Notes under the pieces: generated by a model
The model's input: the letters and a program-made list of their open reading frames with translations, nothing else
Told to the model about the DNA's origin: nothing
Databases searched by the model: none
Program-made: the position numbers and the translations under genes
In this document: in pieces, positions 18,570-30,236 of the stretch
Layout: each line of letters opens with the position of its first letter
How positions within the stretch are numbered: position 1 is the first letter of the stretch
Source of the DNA: Ministeria vibrans ATCC 50519
Taxonomy: Eukaryota > Opisthokonta > Filasterea
Assembly (NCBI GenBank): GCA_943704425.1
Contig: CALSCP010000491.1
Span: forward strand, 1-30,643
Direction: 5' to 3'
Length of the DNA: 30,643 nucleotides

Positions 18570-18949
18570 NNNNNNNNNNNNNNNNNNNNNNNNNNNNNNN
18601 NNNNNNNNNNNNNNNNNNNNNNNNNNNNNNNNNNNNNNNNNNNNNNNNNNNNNNNNNNNNNNNNNNNNNNNNNNNNNNNNNNNNNNNNNNNNNNNNNNNN
18701 NNNNNNNNNNNNNNNNNNNNNNNNNNNNNNNNNNNNNNNNNNNNNNNNNNNNNNNNNNNNNNNNNNNNNNNNNNNNNNNNNNNNNNNNNNNNNNNNNNNN
18801 NNNNNNNNNNNNNNNNNNNNNNNNNNNNNNNNNNNNNNNNNNNNNNNNNNNNNNNNNNNNNNNNNNNNNNNNNNNNNNNNNNNNNNNNNNNNNNNNNNNN
18901 NNNNNNNNNNNNNNNNNNNNNNNNNNNNNNNNNNNNNNNNNNNNNNNNN
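18570..18949. other. assembly gap (380 N)
   Basis: It is preceded by a run of 19 A and a CGGGGG end, a likely sequencing stop. The 5' part of the Ser-rich gene and the promoter of the EAR gene lie in or next to it. Confidence 0.99.
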
Positions 18950-18996
18950 ATAATTCTTATTTTAGTTATTAATTGTTTTTTGTCTGTTTGTTTACG

Positions 18997-20339
18997 ATGC
19001 TGTACCTGGCGCTGGTGATGTCACTCATGATGACAGTGTGCACCTGCCAGACGGCGGATGTGTTCAATGAGCAAGGGAACATCATTTTGGCGCCTGCTGT
19101 GGGCGGCAGCGTCTTGGTGCGCTCGGACGGCGGCCCTGACGTCGCCATTGCCTCCTCGACAGCGCCAACGTCCTCCTCTACCGCCTCCATGTGCATGGGC
19201 TCCACTTTGCTGCGGCAGGTCCATCAATTCAACGCGACGCTGGCGACCGTTGACGGGTGCACACTCGCAACGGCACTGCCCTTCTCGTGACCGGACCCAC
19301 TCCTTCGGCGTCCGCGTCCGAGCCCATGCTGGTACGAGTTTATCAGGCGTCCATCCACAAGGCGGGCACCAAGCCGGTGTTTCGACTCGTCCAGGAAATT
19401 CCCTCGCAAGATGTGCGTTCTGTCCGATGCTACACTGACGACGCTGTGACGTACCTGGTTGTGGCCAACTTTGTCAATCCCGCTGGCTCCAATTACTCCC
19501 AGTGGTCGGTTGTCTACCGCCTGAGCGACCTGTTTCTTCCTATCCAGTTCATTCCGACCGTTGGCGCATTCCATGCGGAGGTGTTCGCCGTCGACGCCTC
19601 TCGCTTTCTCGCCATCTCCCAGTACTACGACCTGGAAACGGCTCGAGCTGGCACCAGCGGCTTTGGTCTTGCCTCCCGAGTATTCAAGTGGAACATCGTT
19701 CTGTCTGAATTTGAAGAGACTGCCTCTGTAGCGACACTCGGCGCCAGCATGTTCAAACACTTTCGCTTCCACAACAGTGAATTTCTCTTCTTGACGGAGC
19801 GAGGTGCTGCCGCACACATCGAGGCAAACTCAACGCTGTACGTCTTCAATGGGTCCACGAGTGCCCTCACTCCCGTCGAGAGAGTGCCCACTCGCACGGC
19901 TCTTGGCTCGGACTTCTTCGAGGCGGACGACACGGGCTACCTTGTTGTGGCAAACTACCGTCTCGAGACGGATCTCAACCAATTTCTGTCCGTGTACACT
20001 CTGAATACGGATCCTGCTCCGCAACTCACGCTGCACCAGACCGTTCCGTGCGTCGGCTGTCTGTATCCCGAAGTGTTTCAGGCTAACGAGCGTACATTTC
20101 TCGCCGTCGCCGGACGCTACACTGGCTCTACCTTTGCCAATGTGTCTCCCTTGTATGTCTTCAACGCACAAACTCGATTGTTTGAGCATCTTGAAAATAT
20201 GCAGACAGACGGCATCTGGTCTTTAAAGCACTTTGCACTTGGTTCCCTTCCCTTCCACTTTTGTGTTGCCGCCGAGGGTCACCTCACTGGTCTCTCCTCC
20301 GTCTACTATGTAAATCATTTTTATGTTCAAGACGATTAA
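18997..20339 (+). CDS. secreted EAR-repeat (beta-propeller) protein, 5' part frame-disrupted
   Basis: A start codon at 18997 opens a signal-peptide-like sequence (MLYLALVMSLMMTVCTC, then QTADVF). That frame stops at TGA 19288-19290. A second frame, open from about 19252 to TAA 20337-20339, holds the clear domain: EAR/EPTP repeats with FLAISQYY, YLVVANYRLET and FLAVAGRYTG strands, each followed by S-x-L/V-Y-x-F/L-N and a Q-x-x-x-T-x-G turn. EAR repeats form the propeller of LGI and TSPEAR proteins, which act outside the cell as ligands or adhesion partners. Within 19140-19290 the protein-like reading seems to switch between two frames (see findings), with no credible intron. This is a sequence error near the gap or a damaged gene. 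The domain call is good; the N-terminal join is unresolved. Confidence 0.75.
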
Positions 20340-20501
20340 AGAAAATAAAATGACTCAACGGAATATATGAATATTGAATGGTGAAATGCTCAACAAGTGT
20401 ATTGAGATTTGAGACAAAATACATTGAGTGTATAATACTTTCTTTTGATCTTTGATCTTTCAGCTTTTTTAAAACATCTGTGATTCACTGTGAATGAATC
20501 G

Positions 20502-23500
20502 ATGTCGTCTTCGGAAACAACATCACCGACGACTAACAGTGGCCATTTGTTGACCTCGTTGGTACCATCCGACTCTGCGCCGGACAACTCCATCACAGTA
20601 AAGTGAAAAAAAAAAAAAATAACAAAACAATCCCTTTATTTCCGATATAGGATTCCTCCTCGTACGACCTGGATAACCTTCCTGACAGCCTTGGCAAGCA
20701 CAAGAGACGCGCAGCAACGACGCTTCGGCGCGCTTTGGGTTACGACAGCCGTCGCCTTGACAACCTGCATTTTGTGGACGCCGAGACTTGCGTGTACGCC
20801 GCAGGCTTCACCGTCGTCTTCTTTGACGTGCGCCAAGGTCGTCCCACGGGAAAGTACCTCTCGTCGTTGGGCGGCGGCGGCATTGGGGCCATTGCGGTTG
20901 ACAGCGAGCGTCGCTTTATCGCCGTCGCCGAGCAACGCGCGTCGCGGTCAACACCCCCGTTCATATTCGTCTATGCGTTGCCCCAATGCAACCTTGTCAA
21001 GATTCTCCGAGGCGGTGCGGACGAGCGCTTCTCGGCGTTGCGCTTTTCTCCCTCGGGCGAAAAACTCGCGTCGGTGGCCGGCGCACCAGACTTCATGCTC
21101 ACCGTGTGGGATTGGCACGCCGAGCGAATTGTGTTGCGCAGCAAGGCCTTCTCGCAAGACGTGCTACGCGTTACGTTCTCGCCCGACAACGAGGGACAGC
21201 TGACCACGAGCGGTGTGGGTCACATTCGTTTCTGGAGAATGGCCAACACTTTTACGGGTCTCAAGCTCCACGGTCAAATTGGACGCTTTGGCCGCACAGA
21301 ACTCAGTAACATTGTCGGCTACGTCGAGCTGCCCGACGGCAAGGTGCTCTCCGGCTCTGAATGGGGCAACCTTCTGCTGTGGGAGGATGGTCTCATCAAG
21401 TGCGAGCTCAGTCGTGCGCAGGGCATCCCATGCCACCGCGGCGCCATCCACGCCGTGCTCCTCGACGACGGCGAACTCATCACCGCCGGCGACGACGGCT
21501 ACGTGCGCGTATGGGACTTTGACACAGTTGATCGTGCCGAAGTAACTCTATCCGAGGCTGGTCCTGGCGAGCTCTTTGACAAGGACGACGCTGCAGGCGC
21601 AACCGGAGCGACCATCATCAAGGAGATGGGGGAGGTTCGTGTGGGCACGCGGGTGCGCATCCGCTCGCTTGTGCGCGCTATTCCTAGCACCTCGGAACAG
21701 GCTTCATCGTTGTACTACGCACAGGACGCCAACGGTGCCATCTGGCTGCTGGACCTGTCGCTGTCGGCCAAGGCAAGTGCGCCTCGTCCCATGGCCTCCT
21801 TCCACGCCGGTGCCATCCTTGCGTGTGCCGTGCCCCACCACCCGAGTGCATCGCTGCCTCTCTTTGCCTCCACCGGCGACGACGGCTCCCTCCGTATCGA
21901 TGACCAAGTCGTTGTGAGCTCTTCGCCACAACGCCCCTCCATCCTCCATTTCCCCAGTGCCGGCACTGCTCTCGAATGGGCACCCATTTCGCTCGACCCA
22001 TCGCAAAGTCTCCTCATTGCGGGGTTTGCCGACGGTTGCATCCGCCTCATCCAACATCACCCGGCCCAATCGACGCGTCTCGTTGCCGTTCACAAGGCAC
22101 ACAGTGGAGGGCCCATCACAGCTCTTGCCGTCTCGCCCGTTGCCCCGCACACCATTGTCACAGCTGGCTCCTCCGACGGCCGCCTTTTCTTCTTTACACC
22201 CACTGTCGCTCGGGACTCCATCACACTCACCCCACTTGCCTATGTTCAACTGGTTGCTCCAAACACGTCCATTACATCGCTGGCCTGGTCTCCCGACTCC
22301 CCTACGTTGCTCGTGGCGTGCTGCTCCGACGGTCCAATGCGTCTCGTGGACGTTGTCTCACCTGTCACACCGGTGCACGACAACTCGTTTGAGACTCACC
22401 TTCCCGTGCGCTCCGTGTCGCTCTCGTCGTCGTCTCCATTTGCGTTTGTGTTGCACCCACAGCAACGCGCCCAGCTTGCGGCGATGCGAGAGCGCGAAGA
22501 GGCACAACGCAAAGTGCGCGAGGCCGAAGAGGAGGAACGACGCAAAGAGGATGAGCAACGCGAGCTGCTGGAGAACGCCCTGGGGCCGAGTCAGTCGTCA
22601 CCGACGCGACGTCGACAACGCAGCAGTGCCATGGTACTCAACGAGCAACAGAAAGAGAACGGAACGAAGGGGGAGGAACAGAGGGAGGAGACGGCGAACG
22701 AGGCAGAGCAGCGCATGCTCACGCAGAGTGCTGTGCCTCTTCGCGTGCTTTTTTCTTCGCAGGGGCACACCATGTTTGTGTGTGTCGATGGCTCACACGC
22801 GCACACAGTCTACGAAGTATCGCTTGAGCTTGAGACACTTACAGTTACGCCAATGCGCCATATGACACTGGAGCGCGTCGACGATGCGGCAGTGTCGCTT
22901 GCGCTGCGTCCCACCGACCAGTCGCTGTGTGTGGGCACTGCCTCGGGCGCCCTTGCTCTCTTCGCGTCAACATCCAACGCGGTCACTGACGTCTGCTGGA
23001 CACTGCCCTGTGCCCACTACAGTCCCGCGTTGAGCTGTTCATCGGTCACTGCATTTTTGCCGTCGGCCAACGGGGCGCTGTTGATCAGTGCTGGCCGCGA
23101 TGGAAACGTATTTGTACTGGAGCACCCCTTTCAGACTGAAGTCGGCGACAATGCGAGTGCGCCGGACGCTCTGCCATCGCCAGTGTGTGTCGCGCATGCC
23201 GTGTCCGACATTGAAGACAGCGAGGCGTACACGCTGGAAGAAAGTCGTCTCAAGGCACAGCTGGATCGTGAAAGACAGACGGTGGAGCAACGACAGCAGG
23301 ACACGCGATTGCTCGTGAAGCAGTTGCGGCGACAGTTTCAAAAGGTACTCGAGCGCAACCAGCAGGTGGCCCCTCACCATCCAGTACCCCTGTTGAGCGC
23401 CGCCGAGCTCATGGTGGACAGTCACATTGACGTGGAGGCAGAACGACGACGCGTGCGTGCTCTTGCACGACTCGAGGCCGAAATGGAGCCTGTCGTGGTG

Positions 23501-26207
23501 CGTGCTCAATCGGCGCTGTCGACACTCGAGCGAGCGTACGCGTCGGAAATTGAGCGAGTCCCTGTTCTCGTGAGGTCGTTTTGCAACGCATCTCAGCTGT
23601 ATGTGTCGACTCTGGGCAGCGTGAGACATGCAGCCCAGTCGACGCAACACGACGACATGAATGGCGAGCTTGAGGCAAAGGGACGCTTTGGAGGAGTCGA
23701 AGACAAGCCAAAGGATCATCGGCACGAGACGAGTGACATGGTAACACCCTTGGGAGGCACCGGTACTGCAAGCGCCGGTGCCGGTCACATGCCACGCGTT
23801 GGCGGAAGCTTTTCAAATATTGGCTACGGCGGTGCAGGGGGAGCGCGCTTGCGTCGCCTGAGTCTGGCGAGTGCTGGGGGTTCGTCGTCGACGACCACGA
23901 CTACAACAGCCATTGGACGACGCATGATGCTTTCGGACTCGGGAGCAGCGCGGCGCATGAGTCAAAGCCACGAAATGCGACGTGAGCGCGACGTGCGTGA
24001 CGATGAGTGGCGTGCATTCAATGCGAGACGACCCACCGGCAAAGAGGATCCTAACGATGTGGCGGCCATTGCGCTTGCCCTTGACACCATCGGCGACTAC
24101 AAGCTCAAGACAGCGCCCGACTACGAAGTGCCGCCCGAGAAGCAAGTCAACGCGGCGAGCAAACGACGTGAACTTGCGGCGTTGCGTTTGTCCATGGAGA
24201 GCGCAGAGCAACGCTTCAATCGTGACGTGTTGACTCTGCGCGGCGAGAAGCGTACACTGTTGCGACAGCTTGCAGAGGATCGTGCTCAAATTGCCAAGCT
24301 AAATGTGACGCTTGAGTTGGACGCAAGTGAAGAACCGGAGCGACTGAAGGAGTTCACCCGCGAGCAAATGGACGCATTTCGTGTGCGAGAAGGGAAACGA
24401 CGTAGCGAGCGCAAGAAGGCGAAGAAGGCGATGGAGAAGGAGAAGGATGAGAGTGATGGGGGAGCATTTGGGTTTGTGGCACAGGGGATGGCAACAGAGA
24501 AAACGAAGAGTGCCGTGGAGGTGAGTAAAGTACACGAAGAAGTGGGGAAAGGAGAGGAAGCGGAGGACATGAGCGGAGCTCAAGACGATGGGCTGGCGTT
24601 GAGTGCGTTTGAGGAGGCACAGCGGCGACGGGAACGAGTGGCGAGTGAGTATGTTCGAGACGTTTGTGAGGCACGTGCACGGCAGAGCTGCGATGCGTTT
24701 GATGCCAAGGTGAGAGCAATGCGTGTGCGGCAATTGGCCTTGGACGGAGAACGGCATCGAAGCGAACTGCGACGATTGCTGCTTGAGGAAGAGTTGACGC
24801 TGTTGCAAGAGTTTGAAAAGCGCGAAGGGGTATTGGTGGAGAAGGAGGAGCGGTGTGTACGGGAGCGACGGGAGATGGAAGGACGCGTGCGGGCGTGCGA
24901 GGCGCGACTGGGTGAGCAGGAAAATCTGGTGGAGGCTTTTGAGGTGGTGGTGGAGCAGATGAATGGGGAGCGCTTTGAGGCGCTAGTGCCGGAGGGCCAT
25001 GCGTGTGCTGGTGCATTGGAGCGGCTGTATCGCAAGAAAGGCAAGACATTGAAGAAAAAGAGAAAAGAAGAGGAGGAGAGAAAGAGAAGAGGGGCGAACG
25101 AGGGGGGGGGAGAAGAGGAGGATGAGGAGGATTTGTCGGATCTGTCGGATTTGTCAGACTTTTCTGATCTCGATGATGATGAAGATGAAAAGGAGGAGAA
25201 GGAAGGAGGGGATGAGCCGGGAAGGGCAACGCTGGTGGACTGCGATGAAGATTTGCAGCGGGATGTGTTGCGCTTGCGCAATGAACGATGGGAGTCGGAG
25301 GAAGGACTGGTGGAGGCACGGCGGACGCTGGAAGGGATACGGAAGGAGCTGGAAGGACTGCGCAAACGACAGAAAGTTGTTGATGGGGCAATGAAAGCGG
25401 CCGAGCAGGAAACACGCGTGTTTCAAGGGGAGAAGCAGCGCCGACTGAACGAGCTCATGGCGGATGTTGCAGTGAAACGGTCTCAGGTGGAGTGTGATGT
25501 GGCGACCGTGCTGAGTCCTGAGCGCGATGCACTGGTGATACGACGAGCAACACTGCAGCGTCTCGAGGAGCGCATTGGGGAGTTGAAGGAGGAGACGGAG
25601 GCGCAGCGACAGGCGTTTCGGGAGATCCGCCAATTACACGTGACGCTCACCCGCTCGTTGGAGCGACGACGCGACGAACGACGCGAGCTCGAGGAGAAGA
25701 GTCGTGAGATGCAACGAATGACGTTTGGTTGCGTAGTGCGCGATGTGGATCGGGTATTGGCGCTGACGGTGAACCATGCAGTGGAGGACGCCAAGGAAGC
25801 ACTGATTGATGCGGATGAGACGCGGGGACGGGAGTTGCTTGAGCTGGAGCGAGAGCTGTTGGCGTGTCGAGACGAGTACGGACGGGCAGTGACAGAAAGT
25901 ACTGTGCTGCTGGAGCGCTATGCGGATTTGATGCAGGAGCGATGTGTGCTTGAGAGGAATCTCAATCGTGGAGAGAAAGTGAAGGTAAAAACAACACACA
26001 CAATCACAATTGGAAGTATGATAATGTGTTTTGTAGTTGGAATCAATCAATGCAATTCACGCGGGACCCACTAAGAAAGTGAAAGATGATGAACGACAAC
26101 TAAGAGAGCGGATGGAGACACAACAGCGGACACTCGAGGAGCTGCATCGCGAGATTGGCCTCTTGAAACGCAAGAGCGGCCCTGCGCCTCCCCTTCCAAT
26201 GTATTGA
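20502..26207 (+). CDS. CFAP44: CFAP44 (WDR52), ciliary WD40/coiled-coil protein
   Basis: Three exons (20502-20597, 20651-25984, 26037-26207) give 1866 residues, near the human length. The N-terminal half holds two WD40 propellers. Conserved CFAP44 blocks include GYDSRRLDNL, IGAIAVDSERRFIAVAEQ, SKAFSQDVLRVTFSPD, QLTTSGVGHIRFWRMA, FTFTGLKL-like, ELPDGKVLSGSEWGNLLLWE and GDDGYVRVWDF. After about residue 580 come charged coiled coils, the family block GDYKLKTAPDYEVPPEKQVN, a second coiled-coil region with a run of DLSD repeats and acid residues (about 25130-25210), and a final coiled coil. CFAP44 with CFAP43 tethers the inner dynein I1/f arm to the doublet in motile cilia. The last exon join (donor at 25985) replaces a tail that would otherwise run into the intron. 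Exon 1 is short and Ser/Thr-rich. Confidence 0.94.
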
Positions 26208-26378
26208 ACTTTAGTTTTTGCATTGTATTTAATTTGTGTTCTTATTGTTCCCTAAGCCAGACCCCAGTAGCTTTAAGATATGAGAATCATAATAATTATA
26301 ATAATAATTATTACGACGATAAGTATTCATCATATTCACTATTCTTCACAGCTTCAGCTTTCACTTTCTACTGTGGTT

Positions 26379-29300
26379 ATGCCACGAAAACTTGCATTTT
26401 CTGTAGCATCATGCGCTTCTCACGATCCTGAAGTGCCTCCAAAGGAACTAGAGGTGCGTTTCTATCAACATGGTCGTTGCCACGGAAACCAACCAAAACG
26501 ATATTGCTCTGCCCCCTCTCAAAGCGCATCTCCTCTCCTCCGATAGAAGCATACTGCAACCACACGAGGCTGGCTCAGTGCTCGCTTTGTAGTCTATCCA
26601 GTCGACCTCACGATTCGACTTGAGCACAAATGTCGTGTTCTCAAAATTCAAATTCTCTCTCACGAGTAAGCGCAACAAACAACAAAACGACTGTCTCTCA
26701 GACTTGCGCACGCACCCCCCTCCCTCCGCACCAGACACACTTATACGCAACCTGTTCTTGTCGTGGCTCCTTCCCTGCTTATAGGTCCAAAATCCCGTCG
26801 CGCGTTGAAATTCAGATTGGTGCTTGTCCAGTGGGCGGTGAGACGCTCCTGGAGACGTGCCGCTTCCGGTCGCTGGGGCACGTGGTGTTCTCGACGAATG
26901 CGGAGACGGAGTACCGTGCGCGCGAGCTTAAGAGTGTCCGTGTCGACGAGATTGGACACTTCTTGCGCTTCCGTGTCCATCAATGCCACAGCAACGCACT
27001 CAATGTGTACAGCCAGGCCAGTCTCATCGCTGTCAATCCCATTGGCGAGCCTGTGCCCGAAGACACTCCAGCCCCCATCACCCCTGTACCCGATAGGGTG
27101 AGCGCCGATGCAAATGTATTGCCGCAGAGCATTGCATCGGCAGCTGCGGATCCTTCCTTCAACCTGCCGTCGGTTCCGTTTGTCGTGGCACAACACCGCC
27201 GACTCGACGACAAGCTGGTGCTTCTGCTTCAATCGGTGTACCGTCAAAAGACTGTGGCGGTGCAAGAGGAGCGCTACGACGACGCCAAGCGTGCCAAGGT
27301 CATGCTGGACGATCTCCAGCGCGACGCAGAGCGTCTAGCACACCTCGAAGATGTCAAGCAAGCGTCCGTCGCCAACGAAGATTATGACCGTGCCATGGCA
27401 ATCAAGACCGAAGTGGACCAGTTGCGCAGCGAAATCTATGAGCGCTGGAACATTTTGTCAACGAAGAAGGAGAGCGAAGAGGGAGAGACGCCTGCAGTGC
27501 AGCCCGTTGAAATGCCCACCATCGTTGATCGTGAGACGGCACCGCTGCACGTTGCGCCGGCGGCCGTTGTGGCCTGGGACGACCAACCGGTGGGTGCTGC
27601 GGCGACACTGTCGCCGTCGCGAGGCCAAAAAGTGATGTCGATGGCGCTGGCATCGGCGACCGTGGAAACCAAATCGCCAAAGACAAAGTCAAAGAAGAAG
27701 GGGTCGAAGGAGGAGGCAGAGACTGGCTTGCCGCTGTCGTCGGGGGCGTCGGCCTGGGACGAACGACCCGTGGGCAAAGGACGCGCCGTTGACATTCCCG
27801 AATATGCCGAGGGCGACAGCGGGGCTCCGACAGGAACAGCGGGAGGTGATGCACAGCGCCCGAGTGCGTTGAGTGATGCCCAGCGACAAGAGGCAGCGAG
27901 CGCTATAGAGGTATTTGGGGAAGAGCTGGTAATTGTGCTATATGGGAAGGTGTGGGCCGAGCGAGAAGCGGCTTTGAACACGGTGGAGAGTCAACTAAAG
28001 AACGGCTTGCCAGCTCAGGCGGGCCACTCGGCAAGTGTGGTGGTGCGCGGTGCGAGTGTGGCTATTGCCAAGGGATTGCAGGACACTGTGGCGAGTGTGT
28101 TTCACAGTGCAGTTCACGCGTGCGAGGCGCTCTTTGGCGAGTACGCGCCACAGCACTGTGCGTCGGACAACGGTGTAGTAGTGGAGGAGGGTGTGCGGCG
28201 GGTGCTGCCCGAGGTGTTTGAGCGGTGTGGCGACATGCAGGCGGGCACACGCGAGGCCGCCATGGCGCTGGTGGGCTTTGTGCTGAGCAGTCCGCGCTGT
28301 CGTGACACAGTGCTGCGCGTGGCACTCGTAGTGAATGAGAGTCGACCGACGACAAAAGGACGGTCTACACGGAGACCGTCGCCACGAGGACTGCGCGCAC
28401 GCATGGAGCTGTTTGCGGCGTTCATCCACGATGTGGGTTTTGATGAAACTGTGTTTCCACTGGAGCGTGTGCTCTCGCAGGTGATGCCGGTGCTTGCAGA
28501 TGCCAAGCAGGATGTGCGCGATGCGGCAATGGGAGCGTGCTTAGAGGCATATCGGCTGCGACGGGTCGCTGTGCGGGCTTACGTCGAGCAGACGAATGTG
28601 GAGCTGCGACCGCAGATGCGAGAGGCACTTGAGGGGGCCTTTGATAACATTGACGCAGAGACACAACAGGAGAAGCGGAGCAATCCACCGAGTTTTGTGT
28701 TGACACCACGACCTACAAGACGCGCAAAGGATAGGGAAACGAAGAAAAAGGAGGAGAAGGAGGAGGAGGAGGAGAAGGAGAAGGAGAAGGAGAAGGAGAA
28801 GGAGAAGGAGGAGGTTGTGGTGGAGAAAGGGGAAGAACATGTGGTGGTGGGACGCTCCGTGAGCACAGCGACGAGAACACTGCCAGCGCGAGTGGGGTCG
28901 TCGCTCATGGACGATGGAAGTGTTGTGACGACTGCTTCGGTACAGTTGCTGTTGGGACGGTCGGACGAGTCGCGTTTAAACCTGATGGAGACAAAACGTG
29001 AGCGTGTGGAGCAGTTGCAGAAACAGCTGCAAGACTTGAGGGCGCTGGCGGCGCAAGCAAAAACACTTGGAGAAGAAGATGAAGAAGAAGAAGGAGGGGG
29101 AGAAGGAGAAGAGGCAGGAAAGAGAGGGCAGATAAAACGAGGTGGGGAAGAGGAGCGACTGGAGCAGACACTGGCCATGGCACTGGTGGAGGAGGACATC
29201 TCCCCGACGCACATGTGTATATTCTGTGGGGAGTATGATCCGGCCTTCAACGATGAGACGCTGGACATGCACTACTGGAAAAATTGTCCAATGGTAAGAA

Positions 29301-29869
29301 ACCCAGTCGGTTTGAGAGAGTGTGAGACACGAAAACTCAAGGATCATAATTTTTATTCGTCTGTGATGAATGATAATATATTTTGCAATAATTACGTATC
29401 TCATTTTTTATTCACATTGATTGATTTTGAGACATACGATACTCTCTGAATGAATGTAATAATTTTGTTTTTTTTTTTGCTGTTTCTTGTTTTAGTTGCA
29501 CCAGTGTAAATACTGTAAGCAGATTGTGGAAGTGTCACTGTTGACAATGCACTGGCAGACAGAATGCGACAAGAAAGAGCTTTTGAAGCTGGTACGTACT
29601 ACAAGTCCAAATCCGGTTTTGCGTTTAACATTTTGTTTGGGGGGATAATGTAGTGTGCCCGATGCGGAGAAATGGTCGCACAATCGAAAATGGGGCGGCA
29701 CACGTCGGCGGGAGTGTGTGCGGTAGCACTGCCTGTGGAGCAAGCGAGTCGGTGTCCGCTGTGCCATGAGAACATCAAGCCGGGGGATCAGGGGTGGAGA
29801 GACCATCTGATGGGAAGCGGCTCGTTGACGGGCGAGGGAGTGTGTCGCCACAATAAGCGCAGGTTGTAG
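26379..29869 (+). CDS. CEP104: CEP104, ciliary-tip and centriole protein
   Basis: Five exons (26379-26453, 26547-26665, 26785-29293, 29496-29591, 29654-29869) give 1004 residues. The start MPRKLAFSVAS and the first two exons supply the N-terminal jelly-roll-like domain (RGWLSARFVVYP, CRVLKIQILSHESKIPSRVE, YRARELKSVRVDEIGHFLRF). A coiled coil with UVR-like YDDAKRAK and YDRAMAIK motifs follows, then a TOG domain (from about EVFGEELVIVLYGKVWAERE), and a Lys/Glu-rich linker encoded by GAGAAG repeats at about 28745-28815. Last come the C-terminal zinc fingers with paired Cys and His (CIFCGEYDP, HQCKYCKQIVEVSLLTMHW, LCARCGEMV, CPLCHENI). In animals and Chlamydomonas CEP104/FAP256 binds tubulin and caps the growing ciliary tip, together with CP110 and NEK1 at centrioles. 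It starts 171 bp after CFAP44 on the same strand, with its own AT-rich promoter region. Confidence 0.95.
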
Positions 29870-30068
29870 TTTTAACCAAAAAAGACATAAAATAATAAAA
29901 TAATAATGACGTAATAATAATAATAACATTGATTTAGTATTATTACTACTATTACTGGTGATGATTTGGCATATTAATTTTCATGATTATTTATGACAGA
30001 ATATTGTAATAATTATTATTATTGACTCCTTGGTATCGCTTTTCCCTGTACACCTTTTAAAAGAGACA
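29870..30068. other. AT-rich convergent spacer
   Basis: It lies between the stops of CEP104 and the edge gene and is full of TAATAATAA words. I see no gene in it. Confidence 0.6.
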
Positions 30069-30192
30069 TTACTCGGTTTTCTCTTGTGCTTCTCGCTCCT
30101 GTTGTTCTTCGCGTTCAGAAGCAATTCGTTGCCAACGGCGATTCTCACGGTCGCGTTCAGTTGCGTTTTGGCGGTAAATGGGCTTTTTGTTG
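30069..30192 (-). CDS. last exon of an unrecognised gene running off the right edge
   Basis: Minus-strand coding runs from a TTTGTAG acceptor (CT at 30193-30194 on the plus strand) to the TAA at 30071-30069. It enters with one carried base and reads 40 residues: NKKPIYRQNATERDRENRRW, then a Glu/Gln/Arg-rich helix (QRIASEREEQQEREAQE) and KTE. Composition and the clean acceptor suggest a true coiled-coil C-terminus. Upstream is a long repeat-filled intron, and no other exon is visible. No family is recognised. Confidence 0.5.
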
Positions 30193-30236
30193 CTACAAAG
30201 GAGGTGGGAATAAAAATGAGATAAAGGTGTTTTGGC

